In this document: positions 1 to 11,506 of the stretch, one piece after another
Layout: the number at the start of each line of letters is the position of its first letter
Position numbering within the stretch: the stretch's first letter is position 1
Source: Ophioderma brevispina
Lineage: Eukaryota; Echinodermata; Ophiuroidea; Amphilepidida; Ophiodermatidae
Direction of reading: 5' to 3'
NCBI GenBank assembly: GCA_023653785.1
Contig: JAMKCH010014147.1
Location: 17,156-81,155, forward strand
DNA length: 64,000 bases
Position numbers and translations under genes: made by a program
Notes under the pieces: generated by a model
What the model was told of the DNA's origin: nothing
Seen by the model: the letters and a program-made list of their open reading frames with translations, nothing else
Databases searched by the model: none

Positions 1-35
1 GCAAAATTTATCATATTTTTGATTCTTTCCTTTTA

Positions 36-130
36 ATAATAATAATACTAATAATAATATAATAACAGATTTGCTTATAGAGCACATTCCGTCTAAAAGC
101 GATCCCAATGCGCTGAACAGAAACATATCT
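36..130 (-). repeat. 3' end of a CR1-like LINE or SINE with (ATT)n tail
   Basis: Read on the minus strand, a GC-richer stretch ending near TGTGCTCTATAAGCAAATC runs into a (TTA/ATT)n tail at about 36-66. A 'GCGC...GCTCTATAA' stretch followed by ATT repeats is the usual 3' terminus of CR1-like LINEs and the SINEs that use them. It may be the 3' end of the LINE remnant at 1356-1790, about 1.2 kb away on the same strand, but the intervening sequence does not let me join them. Confidence 0.5.
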
Positions 131-1340
131 TAAACTACACATAAATAAATTCATACAAAAAAACAAAAAAATGCACTTGAAAATCCAAAATGACTACTGA
201 ACAGATGTGTTTCAAGAACCTTTAATTCCAATCAGATCTTAACATGTTGATATGTGATGGTAATTTGGTTCATAGACTCAGGAGATGCATGAGAGACAGT
301 CTTTGTCCGTTAGGGATGTTTTTCCATCGAAGATGGTTATAAAATCGGAGTAAGATAAAAGCCACAACATTGCAAGTGTACACTAGCATATCAGGCAATA
401 TTTGCAGCAAGCAAATGATTGGCAGAAATCACAGTCATGCAAGAGTTGTGGGTTGTATCATGTACAGTGCAAAGTCCTCTGGTTCCAATAATTTAAGAAT
501 TAAGACATGGTATAGGACTATAGGAAATCATTTACATCTCCTAAGCAGCTAGGAACAAAACTTTTGATTGGCTGATAGCCAACCCATCACAGTGGCTAAC
601 TTCTCAGTTCATTGACATGTAATGGATGATCTGACCAGATGATATGACCCATGGTCCTAAGAGTACCCTATGTTAAATGCCAAGATAACAGGACACAATG
701 GGTATAATATGCTCATCAACCAAGGGCACAGTCAGTGGGTTGTACTTGTACATAATTGACATGAACTGATCTTGTGGATTCTAGGTATCATTTATTATAC
801 ATAAAACTCAGGTGTGTGTTTTCTAAATACACGGTGAACGAAAGCTTATTGAACTGTGCCTATTGATACTTCATTGCCTCATAGTGACAGGCGTTGTTTT
901 AAAACCTTTTTCCTTAAGTTTGGACTTTTGTATCTGGGTGAATGGACTGTGGTTAAAATATTTAGAATCTATTTGATTGATAAACTGACCCACAATGTCC
1001 ACGTGCTGAACTCACCTATAAAATGGATGTTGGCTGCGTTTCTCCAAACCTGTGGGTATTTCAAAATTAAAGGGTTATGCCATGAGTATGGTTGAATGCC
1101 TGAAATATATAACTGTGGTTAATATAATCTAATTACGAGGAGGGGTTTCCTAATGATCTCAAGTATAAGTATTACACTAACATATTAAGTACTACATCCT
1201 CGCTAACGATGGTTGGTCCGTTTTTAAAGAACCTTTCTTGTTGAACAACGTTTGCGCTATAGATGATTTGCATTCTTAGCTATTATTGGAACGCAAGGTG
1301 CGAGCTGGTTTCTTTACTGTAATGAGTTCAGATATATATT
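131..1340. other. AT-rich sequence without recognised gene
   Basis: No splice-bounded exon, conserved protein or clear repeat structure was seen. Short ORFs at 370-552 and 856-1095 have no recognisable composition or motif. Part may be decayed LINE 3' UTR belonging to the flanking minus-strand LINE pieces. Confidence 0.4.
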
Positions 1341-1355
1341 TTTGCGTCCGATTGT

Positions 1356-1800
1356 TCAGAGACTTATATGTAAGAATCTTGAGTTTGTAAACAATACGTT
1401 GTTTGATAGGTAGCCAATGTAAATTATTGCAAAATGGAGTATGTGTTCGTGTTTCTTGGTTAATGTGACGAGGCGAGCAGCAGTATTCTGGATGCGTTGG
1501 AGTTTGTTCAACTGATAATCAGGAAGACCGTGTAAGATGCCATTGATCGAGTCCAGTCTAGAATTTATGAAAGCAGGCACAAGTTCTCAGTGCTGACACG
1601 GTCCAGATGTTTGCGAATGCGACCAATGTTCCGTTGGGCAAGCGATGCCAGACGACAAATGTTATTAACATAAGAAATGAACAACAGAGTACTATCAACA
1701 ATCACACCGAGTCTTTGGCAACACTGACCGTGTTCACTGTGGTTTCACCAACTGCAATAGAGTGGACAGGAGTTTTTTTTGGAGAAAAGGAGAAGAAACA
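1356..1800 (-). pseudogene. CR1/L2-like LINE reverse transcriptase, C-terminal remnant
   Basis: The longest open piece (1356-1580, 74 codons) carries RLDSINGILHGLPDYQLNKL and LQRIQNTAARLVTLTKKHEH. This is the thumb/C-terminal signature of Jockey-superfamily (CR1/L2) ORF2 proteins, usually '..SRLDYCNSLLYGLP..LQRVQN.AARLV'. Upstream on the same strand (about 1580-1800), in shifted frames, come RNIGRIRKHLD and HSIAVGETTV, which correspond to the segments expected just before it. At least two frameshifts separate these pieces, and the catalytic RT palm is absent, so this is a dead 3' fragment. Family assignment rests on motif recognition; CR1, L2 and Rex1 were not separated. Confidence 0.8.
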
Positions 1801-1884
1801 AAATGATTATGTGACATGACTATCTTCGGTTTGCGGTCTTTTGTGGAAGCTGTTTTGGTTGAGTTCAGTTCTTGATATTTCATC

Positions 1885-2085
1885 TTAATTTTCGGATAAA
1901 CGGAGCTTATTTCTTTTTTGGATATAAACGAACATTGGGATTAACACATCTACGGATTAATAAACATTCGAAAAAAATGAACGTGGATAAACGACCTTCG
2001 GAATAACGAATGTTAGGATGAAAAATAACCTTAAAAATAGTGTTCCATCGGATAAATGAACCTTTGGATAAATACGTAGACCCCG
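1885..2085. repeat. Degenerate short tandem repeat built on GGATAAAcGAAC
   Basis: The motif GGATAAA followed by (C/T)GAACnTT(C/T)GGA recurs about eight times at irregular 18-25 base spacing. This looks like a decayed minisatellite. No coding frame follows the period. Confidence 0.45.
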
Positions 2086-2214
2086 AGTGGGTTGCCAACA
2101 ACAACAGCATAACAACAAAATGGCAACAGTGTCCCTTTTAATGATGTTGATATTGTAACGAAAACTATGTGAGGCATTAATCCTAATCAGCGACTTTAAC
2201 ATAAAAAAAAACAT

Positions 2215-2410
2215 TAATTTTCAGTACTCTTTAATGGTACATATACATCTGGTAGTATTTTGGTGTATAAATGATCGCCTTGTATGGACACCAAGCTACA
2301 GTTGATCATAATTGCTCTTTTGAATGGAACTTCTTGAATCACCTTTGTGTAGTAAGAGCTGCCATAATTGCTGTCAAAAATGTGCCTGTTTAACAGACAT
2401 GGCATAGTAG
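2215..2410 (+). repeat. Dispersed repeat shared with 33.09-33.30 kb
   Basis: The segments ACACCAAGCTaCAG, CCATAATTGC, GGAACTTCTT and GTGcCTGTTTAaCA recur in the same order and spacing near 33150-33280. The two copies are diverged and no coding frame is shared. The family is unknown; it may be part of a DNA element or LTR. Confidence 0.55.
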
Positions 2411-2419
2411 TTACCTAAT

Positions 2420-4050
2420 AAATTAGTTGATATCTATGTTAAATGGACATACAATATATGAAATTGTTACCCGTCTATAATAGTATCCTATTGGCAGGAT
2501 AATTTTACATTAAATTGGCTATAGAAGTCATTTCACGCTCTTTTCTGCAAACCTGACACAACCAACAGTGTAAACAGTATACATTGGAATGTTTAAACAC
2601 GCAAGTGTGAATTGTGTACGACTGAAGTAGATTTTCGTCAATTCAAAATCAATATTCCTGGCAGAAGGAGAAAAAAAATCAACAAACAAACACAAACACT
2701 AATAAAGTTAAATATATGGTATTGAAGATCTATTTTGATTTCTGAACAAATCCTTTATTTCTTTGTAGAGGTTGTCGCTCGGAGCCTCGATAATTAACTG
2801 ATAACTTTCTGGACACTTACCACAACAACTGGGAATCAACAATGACCAAAGTTCTCGACTGCATGGGAAATCAGTGTTGTTGAATATCCATCGAATTCTC
2901 TGGGCAGTGACAGAATCAAGGCCATCAACTGGTAATTGCTAGTTTGATAGCGGAGATAAAGCAACTGCACATGCAGAGTGTGCCAAAAGCGCATCATTCA
3001 GAAATTAATTTCTTGAAAAGTGAAAAGTACTTTCAAGAACACGTGATAGAGTTCCATGGCTAGAAAAACAGTTTCTTAGATACATAAAACTTTTGTCTAC
3101 GATCCATAGAACGATTTTAAAGGAAATTAGAGCACTAAAATTACGACAGCATGTCAAATTCATGTTGGGGTCCCTCCCACTCTCTGTCCTGGGAAGTTGT
3201 TCAGGGAAACGAGCACGGCGGTGAATGAAATCTGTTGAAAACCTTGGGACAGGTGACGAACCATTTGCCAATAGGCCTTCTTGGAAGCATCTTTGCAAAG
3301 GAGGGCATTTCTCAGCTGGTGTGTGTGGTACAAATGCCAGCCCAGATCAGTCCTTGTGACAGAGGAAAGGATGATGGAGTCAAGTGTAAATTATTCTTTC
3401 TTGTGCTTAGATTCTCATGTTGTTGATGTTTGCCTGAGTTTAATGTTGTTCTTTGCCTTTTATAAGCTGGTATTGTTAAAGTTTCATGTCATATTTATTG
3501 TTTTGGTCAGCGGGTAAGAAAAAAAAAACCGAATGGTTTCTACATAGCATTCTGGTTGAATGAAGAGTAGTAAAACTTAATCATACGCTCTTCAGTTGTG
3601 AATTATGGCTTTGGTGGTTACCAGGGTGAGGACCAGTCTCTTGAAGTAATGCTCAAAACATCTCTCCATGTACAATGATTTAACTGTAACATGAGATACA
3701 ATTCACAAATTAATTTTAAGCAGGGGGGGACCATTATTACCAACTTACTTTTCTGATTAATTTTCTCAATGAGGGTGATGTTCTTGATGACATTTAAGAA
3801 TAATGCCAAGGAACCTTTCAGGATTGTCGTAACACACCATGGGGTCGAAAAAGAAAAATAAGCTAATGTGCCGTGTTGTGTTTAGGAGATCATTGGGATG
3901 ATGATTTTGAAATCAGCATCCTTTTTTGCATCCTATGGTTATGCTTGCCGTCAATATCAATGTGTTGTAACAAATAGATTGCAAAAATGCGGAGAAAGGA
4001 AATATCGGTGATTCAGTAATGCAAGTTTGTATTAGGTGCACTAAGAAGGG
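2420..4050. other. No gene recognised
   Basis: The short ORFs here (for example 3005-3298 minus and 3281-3517 plus) overlap one another on both strands and show no recognisable domains. No repeat structure was recognised apart from ordinary A- and G-rich runs. Confidence 0.4.
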
Positions 4051-4055
4051 TATCG

Positions 4056-4420
4056 TCGCTGGGCGGGAAAACCTAATATGTAACTCCAGAAGGTCAAATG
4101 CAAAACACCTCATAGGTAAAACGTGGGCCCATTGCTAAAAAACCTCATAAGGCACTGTGAGTACACGGGTTCTAGCTTGAATTTTCATACAATATATGAT
4201 TATTGTAAAATTTACTATGGCACTTGATTTCAGAATCTGGAGTAAATACATTATCTAAATATTTAGAAAGGAAAACCTTCTAGTGCATGCATTACGCAAA
4301 GTATTAAGTTTTGGTTTGTCTCTCGAAAAATGTACATATGAGGTTTTTATGTAACCGTTTTTACTACGTGAGGTTTTGCTTTTAAAGGTCAAAGCCATAT
4401 GAGGTTTTCCCGCCCAGCGA
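4056..4420 (-). mobile_element. Short inverted-repeat element, CGCTGGGCGGG family, copy 1
   Basis: The ends are TCGCTGGGCGGGAAAACCT and its inverted form AGGTTTTCCCGCCCAGCGA, about 365 bp apart. Inside, the motif CATATGAGGTTTT (or its complement) recurs several times near both ends. It is the reverse complement of the copies at 5516-6078 and 57277-57644, and all share the same interior (AAGGTTTTCC, TTTACTCC, ATTCTGAAATAAA). No protein is encoded, so this is a MITE-like non-autonomous DNA transposon of unknown superfamily. No convincing target duplication was found. Confidence 0.75.
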
Positions 4421-5515
4421 GACGAATGAGAAATGGTGGGGCATATAAGATATGAGGCTTTATTTTGGTTGACAAGGATTTTCAAGTTAAACAGTTGCAG
4501 TTTGATTGCTCTGTTTCCTTTGGATTGACCTACTTTTATTTATCAACAATCATATTTGTTCAACAGAATAGTGAAAACAAATAGTTTCGGTGGAAAACGT
4601 TATTGTTTGATCAGTAAGCGTATATTATTGAAATATATAGTCTACGGGCTACGAAACAGCAAATGAAAAAACTGAAAGTGCAGTGAATATAGGTCACGAT
4701 TTTAGCTCTTAGATATTACTATGCCACAGTTTCTTTGCCTTAATCTGGCCACAGTTTTCCCTGATTTACTCTAAAACAGCAGCATAAACTAATAGAAGTG
4801 AAAATGTTACTGGTAACATTAAGGACAATGACGTGTTTTCAATTTCATTAAAGAATTGTATAAGAATCCCCATCTTAATTTTATACCCACAATTTTCTTA
4901 AATCTCATGTCAAGTTTTCAACCTATCGATTCTCACATACAGTCAGTTATCATAAAGAGTGATAAAGACCTGTGATAAAGACCTTTAAGACAGTGATAAG
5001 ACTTTATCTTGTGTTTCATTTGAAATTTTACGTCTTTTGCCCAATTTGTTCGCGTGTTTTTTTTGGAAACAATGTTTTTGCACTAATTTGCGTCCAAACA
5101 CAAATTTCGATTTTTACTGCTGATTTGAGGTTGTCTTACGACCCTTCACAGGTGGTATTAATTTTTTTGCAAAAATTCCATCGGGAAAGTGTTTCCTTAG
5201 GGGGTCCCCATGCCCCCCCCCCCCCCGGGCACTAACGGACGCAACCCTTTGGTCTTTAAGTGTTTTAAACATGTTAATTCTTAGCGTATAATACTTTAAA
5301 GCAGAGTCACATATCTGAAAGGGATTCTGAAAAGCATGTTTGCTGTATCTAAGAATGCATCGCGGATCGCTTTCCTGCCTCGATCCTAGCCACCAGATAC
5401 ACAATCAATACGTTTATTGGAAGCTTTTTTCGAATTCAATTCCCTTATGTCACCTTTGACCTCAAAACTCGAATTGCCCAAGGATCCCCAGGTGGCACCT
5501 GTGTGGATGACTATG
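4421..5515. other. No gene recognised; C-run near 5215
   Basis: Anonymous AT-rich sequence with a run of C at about 5213-5226. A short stretch at 5340-5400 (GGATCGCTTtCCTGCCTCGATC) resembles the inverted-repeat arms at 6080-6535, suggesting a solo fragment of that family. Confidence 0.4.
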
Positions 5516-6078
5516 TCGCGCTGGGCGGGAAAAACCTCATGTGCATATTGACCTTTAAGAGCAAAGCCTCACATGTAGTAAAAAACGGTAACATGGACAA
5601 AACCTCATATGTAAACATTTTTCGGGAGACACCAAAAACCAACTGAATAATTTGGCTTGCAATGCCTTGCACCAGAAAGGTTTTCCTTGCAATATATTTA
5701 GATAATTATTTACTCCATATTCTGAAATAAACTGCCATATGATTTAACTATCATATTTGGCTTGAAATCCAAGTAGAGGTTTTAGCATATTAGTAGAGGT
5801 TTTAGCACTGGGGCCTACTTTTTACACATGTCAGCGCGGATCCCAGGGGGGGGATGGCGACGCCTCCCGATAAAATTCGTGGGCACTTCCGTGTAAAATC
5901 AGGCCATTTTGGAGGCTATTTGGAAGAATTTGGAACGCAGTTACAGGCCTTCATCAGCCCCCACCGGTAAATTTTTGACATTTTTTTTTTTTTTTTTTCA
6001 AAAATTCCTGGATCGCCATTGAATTGTTTTTGCACTTTTGACCTCTGGATTACATATATTTTGTTCCCGCCAGGACGA
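5516..6078 (+). mobile_element. CGCTGGGCGGG-family element, copy 2, with internal insertion
   Basis: The left end CGCTGGGCGGGAAAAACCTC and the right end (TGTTCCCGCCAGGACGA, degraded) flank the same interior as copies 1 and 3. About 190-200 bp at roughly 5833-6025 are absent from the other copies. That extra segment starts near a G-run and ends after a T-tract followed by CAAAAATTCCTGGATCGCC. It is therefore a later insertion or a local rearrangement inside the element. Confidence 0.7.
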
Positions 6079-6079
6079 T

Positions 6080-6537
6080 GTGTGGCAAAACTTCGATTTA
6101 GTCTCGATCCCGGATGGCTCCTGCCTAGCTCCTAGCCACCAGGGTTTAAATATACCTTATGAAAAGGGCAGGGGCTTGAAGTAATAAGATGGCCGCTGAT
6201 ATGCGATTTAAAAAAAATGCCAACATCGGTTTTCTGTTTCTGTGATAGATAAACTTTAGAAAAAAAAGCAAAAAGTAGCAAACTCCATGAAAAGGGACAC
6301 AATGACGAATAGGAATTTGAAATAGTGAACATGGACTATAGGAAGAATTAGGCGGGTTGGTAAAACATAAAGGCATGTGAATTGGGGTGATTCCGTTATT
6401 ATTGCCACCCCTTATGCAGCAGGCAGAAGCGATCCAGGAGCGAGCCAGTTTTAGAAACGGAGGCGGGGGCGAGGCAGGAGCGATCCGGGATTGATCAGGG
6501 ATCGAGGCTGAATCAAAGTTTCCCACACATATTACAG
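6080..6537. repeat. Inverted repeat with CTCGATCCC...GATCGCTCCTGCCT arms
   Basis: The sequence at about 6078-6140 (ATGTGTGGcAAAACTTCGAT ... CTCGATCCCGG ... GCTCCTGCCT) recurs as its reverse complement at about 6425-6537. The roughly 290 bp between the arms is unrecognised. It may be a foldback or small terminal-inverted-repeat element. The overlapping minus ORF at 6146-6547 is most likely chance. Confidence 0.55.
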
Positions 6538-7655
6538 TGTGCGTCAAAAAAACCCTACATTCAGAAAAAAAAATATTAAAAATAGTAAGAATGTTTTTGC
6601 TCCAAATGTTTGCTATGGTTATAAAGAAGGATTAAACAGGCTTTCAGAAAGCGTTTATTTAGTGTCATTTGGACTTTGGAGGAAGAAGTTACGCCTATTT
6701 GCTGAGAGACTTAAAAATCCTGTCTGGCCGATTTTGAGCAAACAAAGATGCATCGACTTACATAGAGTAACATGGTCTTCAGCAGTGATTTGAGTACAAA
6801 CTTAACACAAATTATTTAAAAATATTGAAATTTAAAGTTAGGTCTAAATTAAAGGATTAAAATAAGATCCCAGAGATTATAAAAGACAATGCTAAGTAAA
6901 AAATGTTCAAACTTCCAAATAAGAAATTCAAGATAGCTGGTGTAAGACCACAGTTTACTTTGGTTCAGCAAGATTTCATGGTTTGAACCTACAACGAAAC
7001 TTGGGAGCAAAAGTGAAACCATTGAAAGTTTTGTATTCCGCTTGAAAAAAAACAGCAGTGCGATATTGAATTTTAAGTTCTAATTCCGATTTATCTACAG
7101 AAAACTTCAGCTTTAGTTCTTGCAATTTATGGTATACTGTATGTATACTGAGTATACTGTATTTGTGCAAAATAATTACCTTAGAGATGTAAAACAAAAA
7201 TCTTGAGCAGTTTCATTATGTTCATGAACTGAGACATTGATATGGGGTGGTTTTTCAATAACTGACTCTTTATTGATTGAACAATGGTAATTTAATTTTT
7301 GAAGATATTTTACTTATAATTATGTTATTAGACCACTGATATGTTTTGTCGAGAAGAAATCGATACCATCTGAAATTACATGTGTGAATTGTCTTTGCTG
7401 TAATGTGTTATGGTATACGTAAGTGTCAGTCTTTCTCTCCCCATGTATGGCTCTAAAATCGGCCACACAATGAAATTTTTAGTCTCTCCGCAAAATTGTC
7501 ATAGTTTCTGAACCAAAAGTCCGAAAGACACCAAATAAAAATCTTCTGATAGCCTGTTTATCTCTGTAAAACCAACCAAAGCAACAGTGAAGCAAAAATA
7601 ACGTTGAACCTTTGAAGAAACAATTCTCCTGGAGTGAGGGTTTTTAGTGACCACA
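6538..7655. mobile_element. Foldback element with about 200-bp inverted arms
   Basis: Arm 1 (6538-6750) and arm 2 (7440-7655) are diverged reverse complements. Shared blocks in order are AAAAACCCT, GTTTTTGCTcca, TTTGCTwTGGTT, TAAACAGGCTwTCAGAA, TTATTTrGTGTC, GAGAGACTtAAAAAT and TGGCCGATTTT. Read outward, both arms encode the similar peptide 'NRLSE..YLVSFGL', so the arms may come from a once-coding repeat unit. The central 700 bp shows no gene. Confidence 0.65.
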
Positions 7656-9480
7656 CTGAGCAGTATATATATGGCACCCTGGTCTCTAAATCGTAGAAAT
7701 AGAATCGCATTAGCACCGTCTTTCACGCATCCCTCCGAGTTCTGTCTGACTACAAACAAAAAGCAAGAGTCGCACAAAATACACATTGTTAAAGATATCT
7801 AGTATATGATGTGATATATAGAAAAAAGTTATTGAGTATATATTACTGTATATATATTGAAGAACTGGTGAATGAAATGGACATTTTTGAAAAACATGCT
7901 GCATTTCTTAACGTCTTACATTAATTCTTGCACGTGCACAGGAAAATACAAAATGGCAGGTCAGTAAAAATCCTAGGATACAATAGTGCCTGCTGATGTT
8001 GTTTATTAAATTGTCGGGCCTAGGATATCACGTTACAAATCTACCTATATATGCTCAGATCCATTCTTGACACGAAATCAAAACACGTTGTCCCGAAGAT
8101 TCAGGAGGAACCATAGCTTATAATGAGTTGAAAGGTCGCGCGACTGCAGTAAACTGATGCGAAGGTACGATTTCTTTACCGGTTTCAACACCCTATACTA
8201 TGAACATTGACCTGTTAATGCGTAGATGGGAAAGTTGCTATTTTAAGATCTGTCTGCACGTGATTACAACACTTTCATATTTCTTGAAAACATATTTTTG
8301 ATGTTATTACGTTATTAGCGTTGCACTGCATTATGTTAACATAAGGATAACTGACGGTAAAGCAGATACACTTCATTACGAACTTACTGGCGACAATATT
8401 TACTACTTCAGTAATTAGTAAACATTGGTAGTAAGATTACCTGATGGCGAAGAATTTTGCAATGCACGACTTTAAAATATTGATATCAAACTTAGTCATT
8501 GGTTTTAATAATATCTGGAATTGGATCAGATCTGATATAGGACTGCTATAGGAAACATAGAGAGAAAAAATTCCAAAGAAGTAGAGTGGAGAAAATTGCG
8601 AAAAACTTTACAGAAAAAAATTCTGTAAGAATAACTTTTAGATTGCAAGATTCAGAAGCCTTGACCGCGTTCACCAGTCTTGGAGTAATAATTTACCTAA
8701 CCCTTACAATTCATGACAATGAAGAGATTATTAAACAATCAAGACGTCTAGGTGTATTAACAAGCTGAAATTATGTTCCCAAAAGTATTAATACCCCGCT
8801 ATCTTGATTGGCACAAATAATTCTATATTCAAGTGAGGGAATACATAGCTTGGCAGTAACACTTGTATTTTGACACAAGTTTAGTAACAGTAGAAAACTT
8901 CAAGATTGATTTCAGACAGTCGTAACAGGATGGCACCCACCTCTCTTTTATTGAAAGTTAAATTCTGAACGTTTATGATACTTTCAATATGGGAGCTTAA
9001 CACATTCAAGTATGCCATTTCAATGATCAATTGCCAGAAGTATATTCAATGATTACTTTACTTATTAAGCAAAATGCCTCTACACAAAGTATCACACACG
9101 AAATGTGGAATATGAACCATACGTTAACCTCTCAGAGCGTTGGGTCCAACGAAGGGGCAATCCAGTTAACAAAAAATATAAAAAAACTGATAAAGCAATT
9201 AAAGGGGGCCATTTCTGGATCGCAGCCTCGTCACCCGACTTACCTTTTAAAAAATGCTTTTTATATCATCTGAACCGTCAACATTAGCAATTTATTGTAA
9301 TCAAACGAAATGTATTTTAAACGTTTAATTCTTTGGTAGTAGTCAAGCGTTTAAGATGTTGTTAGGTTAGGAATCATACTTAGATTGTTCCTTACATTAA
9401 AAATTAGGTTAGGGTTAGTTTTGCAGAGTATGCTGAGGTTTTTCTTGGATGGTCCTTATATTATTCGTGTAAATTAAATT
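7656..9480. other. No gene recognised
   Basis: AT-rich sequence. The 60-codon ORF at 8586-8768 and the overlapping ORFs at 9031-9287 have no recognisable domain or splice context. Short TTAGG/TTAGGG units at about 9360-9420 are too few to call interstitial telomere repeat. Confidence 0.4.
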
Positions 9481-9484
9481 TTCT

Positions 9485-9565
9485 TGTGGTGTGGGGTGGT
9501 GGTCATGGTGGTGGTTGGTGATACTGATGATGTGGATGATCGGATGATGTGGATGATGTGGATAA
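9485..9565 (+). repeat. GT/GGATGAT-rich simple repeat
   Basis: Runs of GGTGGT followed by several copies of GATGATGTG and GGATGAT form an imperfect microsatellite. Confidence 0.6.
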
Positions 9566-9569
9566 AAGT

Positions 9570-11500
9570 ACCCTGAGATACCTGACCTATTAGCAGTAAT
9601 GCGATTAATCGTTCGTGAAATGCAAGAATGTTAAATGACAAACGGGCCGTTTATCTTGGATAGGTCTTTGTGTGAGTGGGAATTAAGGTGTAGTAAATTA
9701 ATTGGGTTAATACATCATAGACATTACAATACACGATTTTTTGTGCAAAGGAGTTAAAATTTTTATTTAATCTCTCTAAAGCGCGTTGTCACGGTTTTCC
9801 ATTACAGTGGCAACCGAATTAACTATTATTTATGGTTTCATTTCGTAATAGTTCTAGTTAGAGTGTTTATCTTAGAGTGTTATGAATCAGGCAATTGGCA
9901 AAAGTGATGAGCATTTAGTGTTTATTCCTTTATTGGACATTAAAGGGGATTTATGAATCCGATTTCTTACTAGTATCTCTTGGTGCAAGACTTCAGAGTC
10001 ACGTTTATACAATCTAATGTTATCCATCTATACCCACGGATATTAGCTATATTCTTAAACTGAATTCAACTCGGAAAGTTGCATCAGTCATTATGTCATT
10101 CAGGGAGATTTGAGAATTCCACAATCCAATCACGTAAGGCATCTGGCCTAACAGGAAGGTACAAACAATCCGTATTTAACGAGAGCTCTGACTGTATAAT
10201 ATATTATTGATAGGATGCAATATCAAGTGCCTGGGCTTGCAAGACACTACCCAATACCTTTATAAGGTTTGAAGGAATTCTAATGGTTTCTTTAAAAAGG
10301 CAAAGGAATTATTAAAAAGGCTCTCATCCATTTATACCCTTTTTCGTGCTCTCATAAAACCACCTTTAAGGGACCAATTCATCTTGCATACAAGAAATAA
10401 TATTCGGAGTCATAACCTTGTAAATATAGCTTACAATAACTTCTAGAAAGGAATTGATCCCAGGAATCCAAAATCCAACAACCCGAACTTTGCTGAATTC
10501 GTACGTTTGTTAGAAGATCATCAATAAGATTTAGTGTAACACAATTGATTTCATTCTTGATTCCATTGACTCGTCCAACCAAGGGTTTTCTACATCGTTC
10601 ACGACCAAGAGGGGAGAGGGGTTATTTTCGTAATTAAGAGACAAACCTCATCTTGTTTGGTATCATTGAGTTGCTACATATGTCCTTTCTTCAAATAAAA
10701 TACAAGTATATCAAGTTTTAACAATATGACGTCACAGTAACGTCATAACTGAGAGCTTATTTATAACGTTATTTGTAAGCAAATCTTCAAAATCAAGGGA
10801 TTTTCGACCATTTTCGCCATTCATGCAAGCAATTTATTTGGCAATGATGGGTGCCAAAGTAAGCAAACACATGTTATTACTCTGAAACATAAAAAATACA
10901 AATATTGTCAGTATTTGCTTAAGTACCATTTTTTTGGGCAGTTTTACAAACAGAATACCCAGTTAGTATAGTAAGGTGGCAACCCACCCTGCGCCTTTTG
11001 ACTGGAGCAACATCTGGTCTCCCTGAAGGTGGTTCATTTTTATTGTACGACAGGGAATCATCCGTGTGTGTGTGTTTGGGGGGGGGACCACCCCCATTTG
11101 CGGACGAAGGGTTAAATAGAAGTTTCAGTTTAGCTTATAACTACCACATCACTGAACAGCTGATCACTCTGACACAGCTGACTCAGTTCAGCACGCAAAT
11201 GATTCTCTTGGATAGACTTTGTGATATCAAAATTTAAAAACGGCCCCCCCTACATTGATGATTCGTCCTACCACCTGCAAACCTCTGATTCCGACTGCAG
11301 AATCTCTCATTCCGAGTTGTGAATCGGGGATGTTCTTTCGAAGAAACACAACATTTTCTCTTGTTGTCGCCTCAGAAACAATGTTTTTTTTGTGTGTTTG
11401 TGTAATTTGTTTTTTTATTAGTCCTTTCCACCCAACTGTTATATTATCCTGTAGGTGCTGTAGTTCCCGGAGACGCAGTCGTATTCGTGTCCGTCTAATC
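9570..11500. other. No gene recognised
   Basis: No supported exon or repeat. TGACGTCA-type sequence at 10724-10745 resembles motifs inside the TTAA element copies at 19.1 and 25.8 kb, and the CAACCCACCC segment near 10980 may be a further decayed copy. That link is weak. Confidence 0.35.
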
Positions 11501-11506
11501 GCAAGC

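Noticed and set aside
9360..9420. Interstitial telomere repeat
   Set aside because: Only three or four TTAGG(G) units, scattered.
9485..9565. CRISPR-like array
   Set aside because: The units are a simple dinucleotide/hexamer repeat without spacers, and the genome is eukaryotic.
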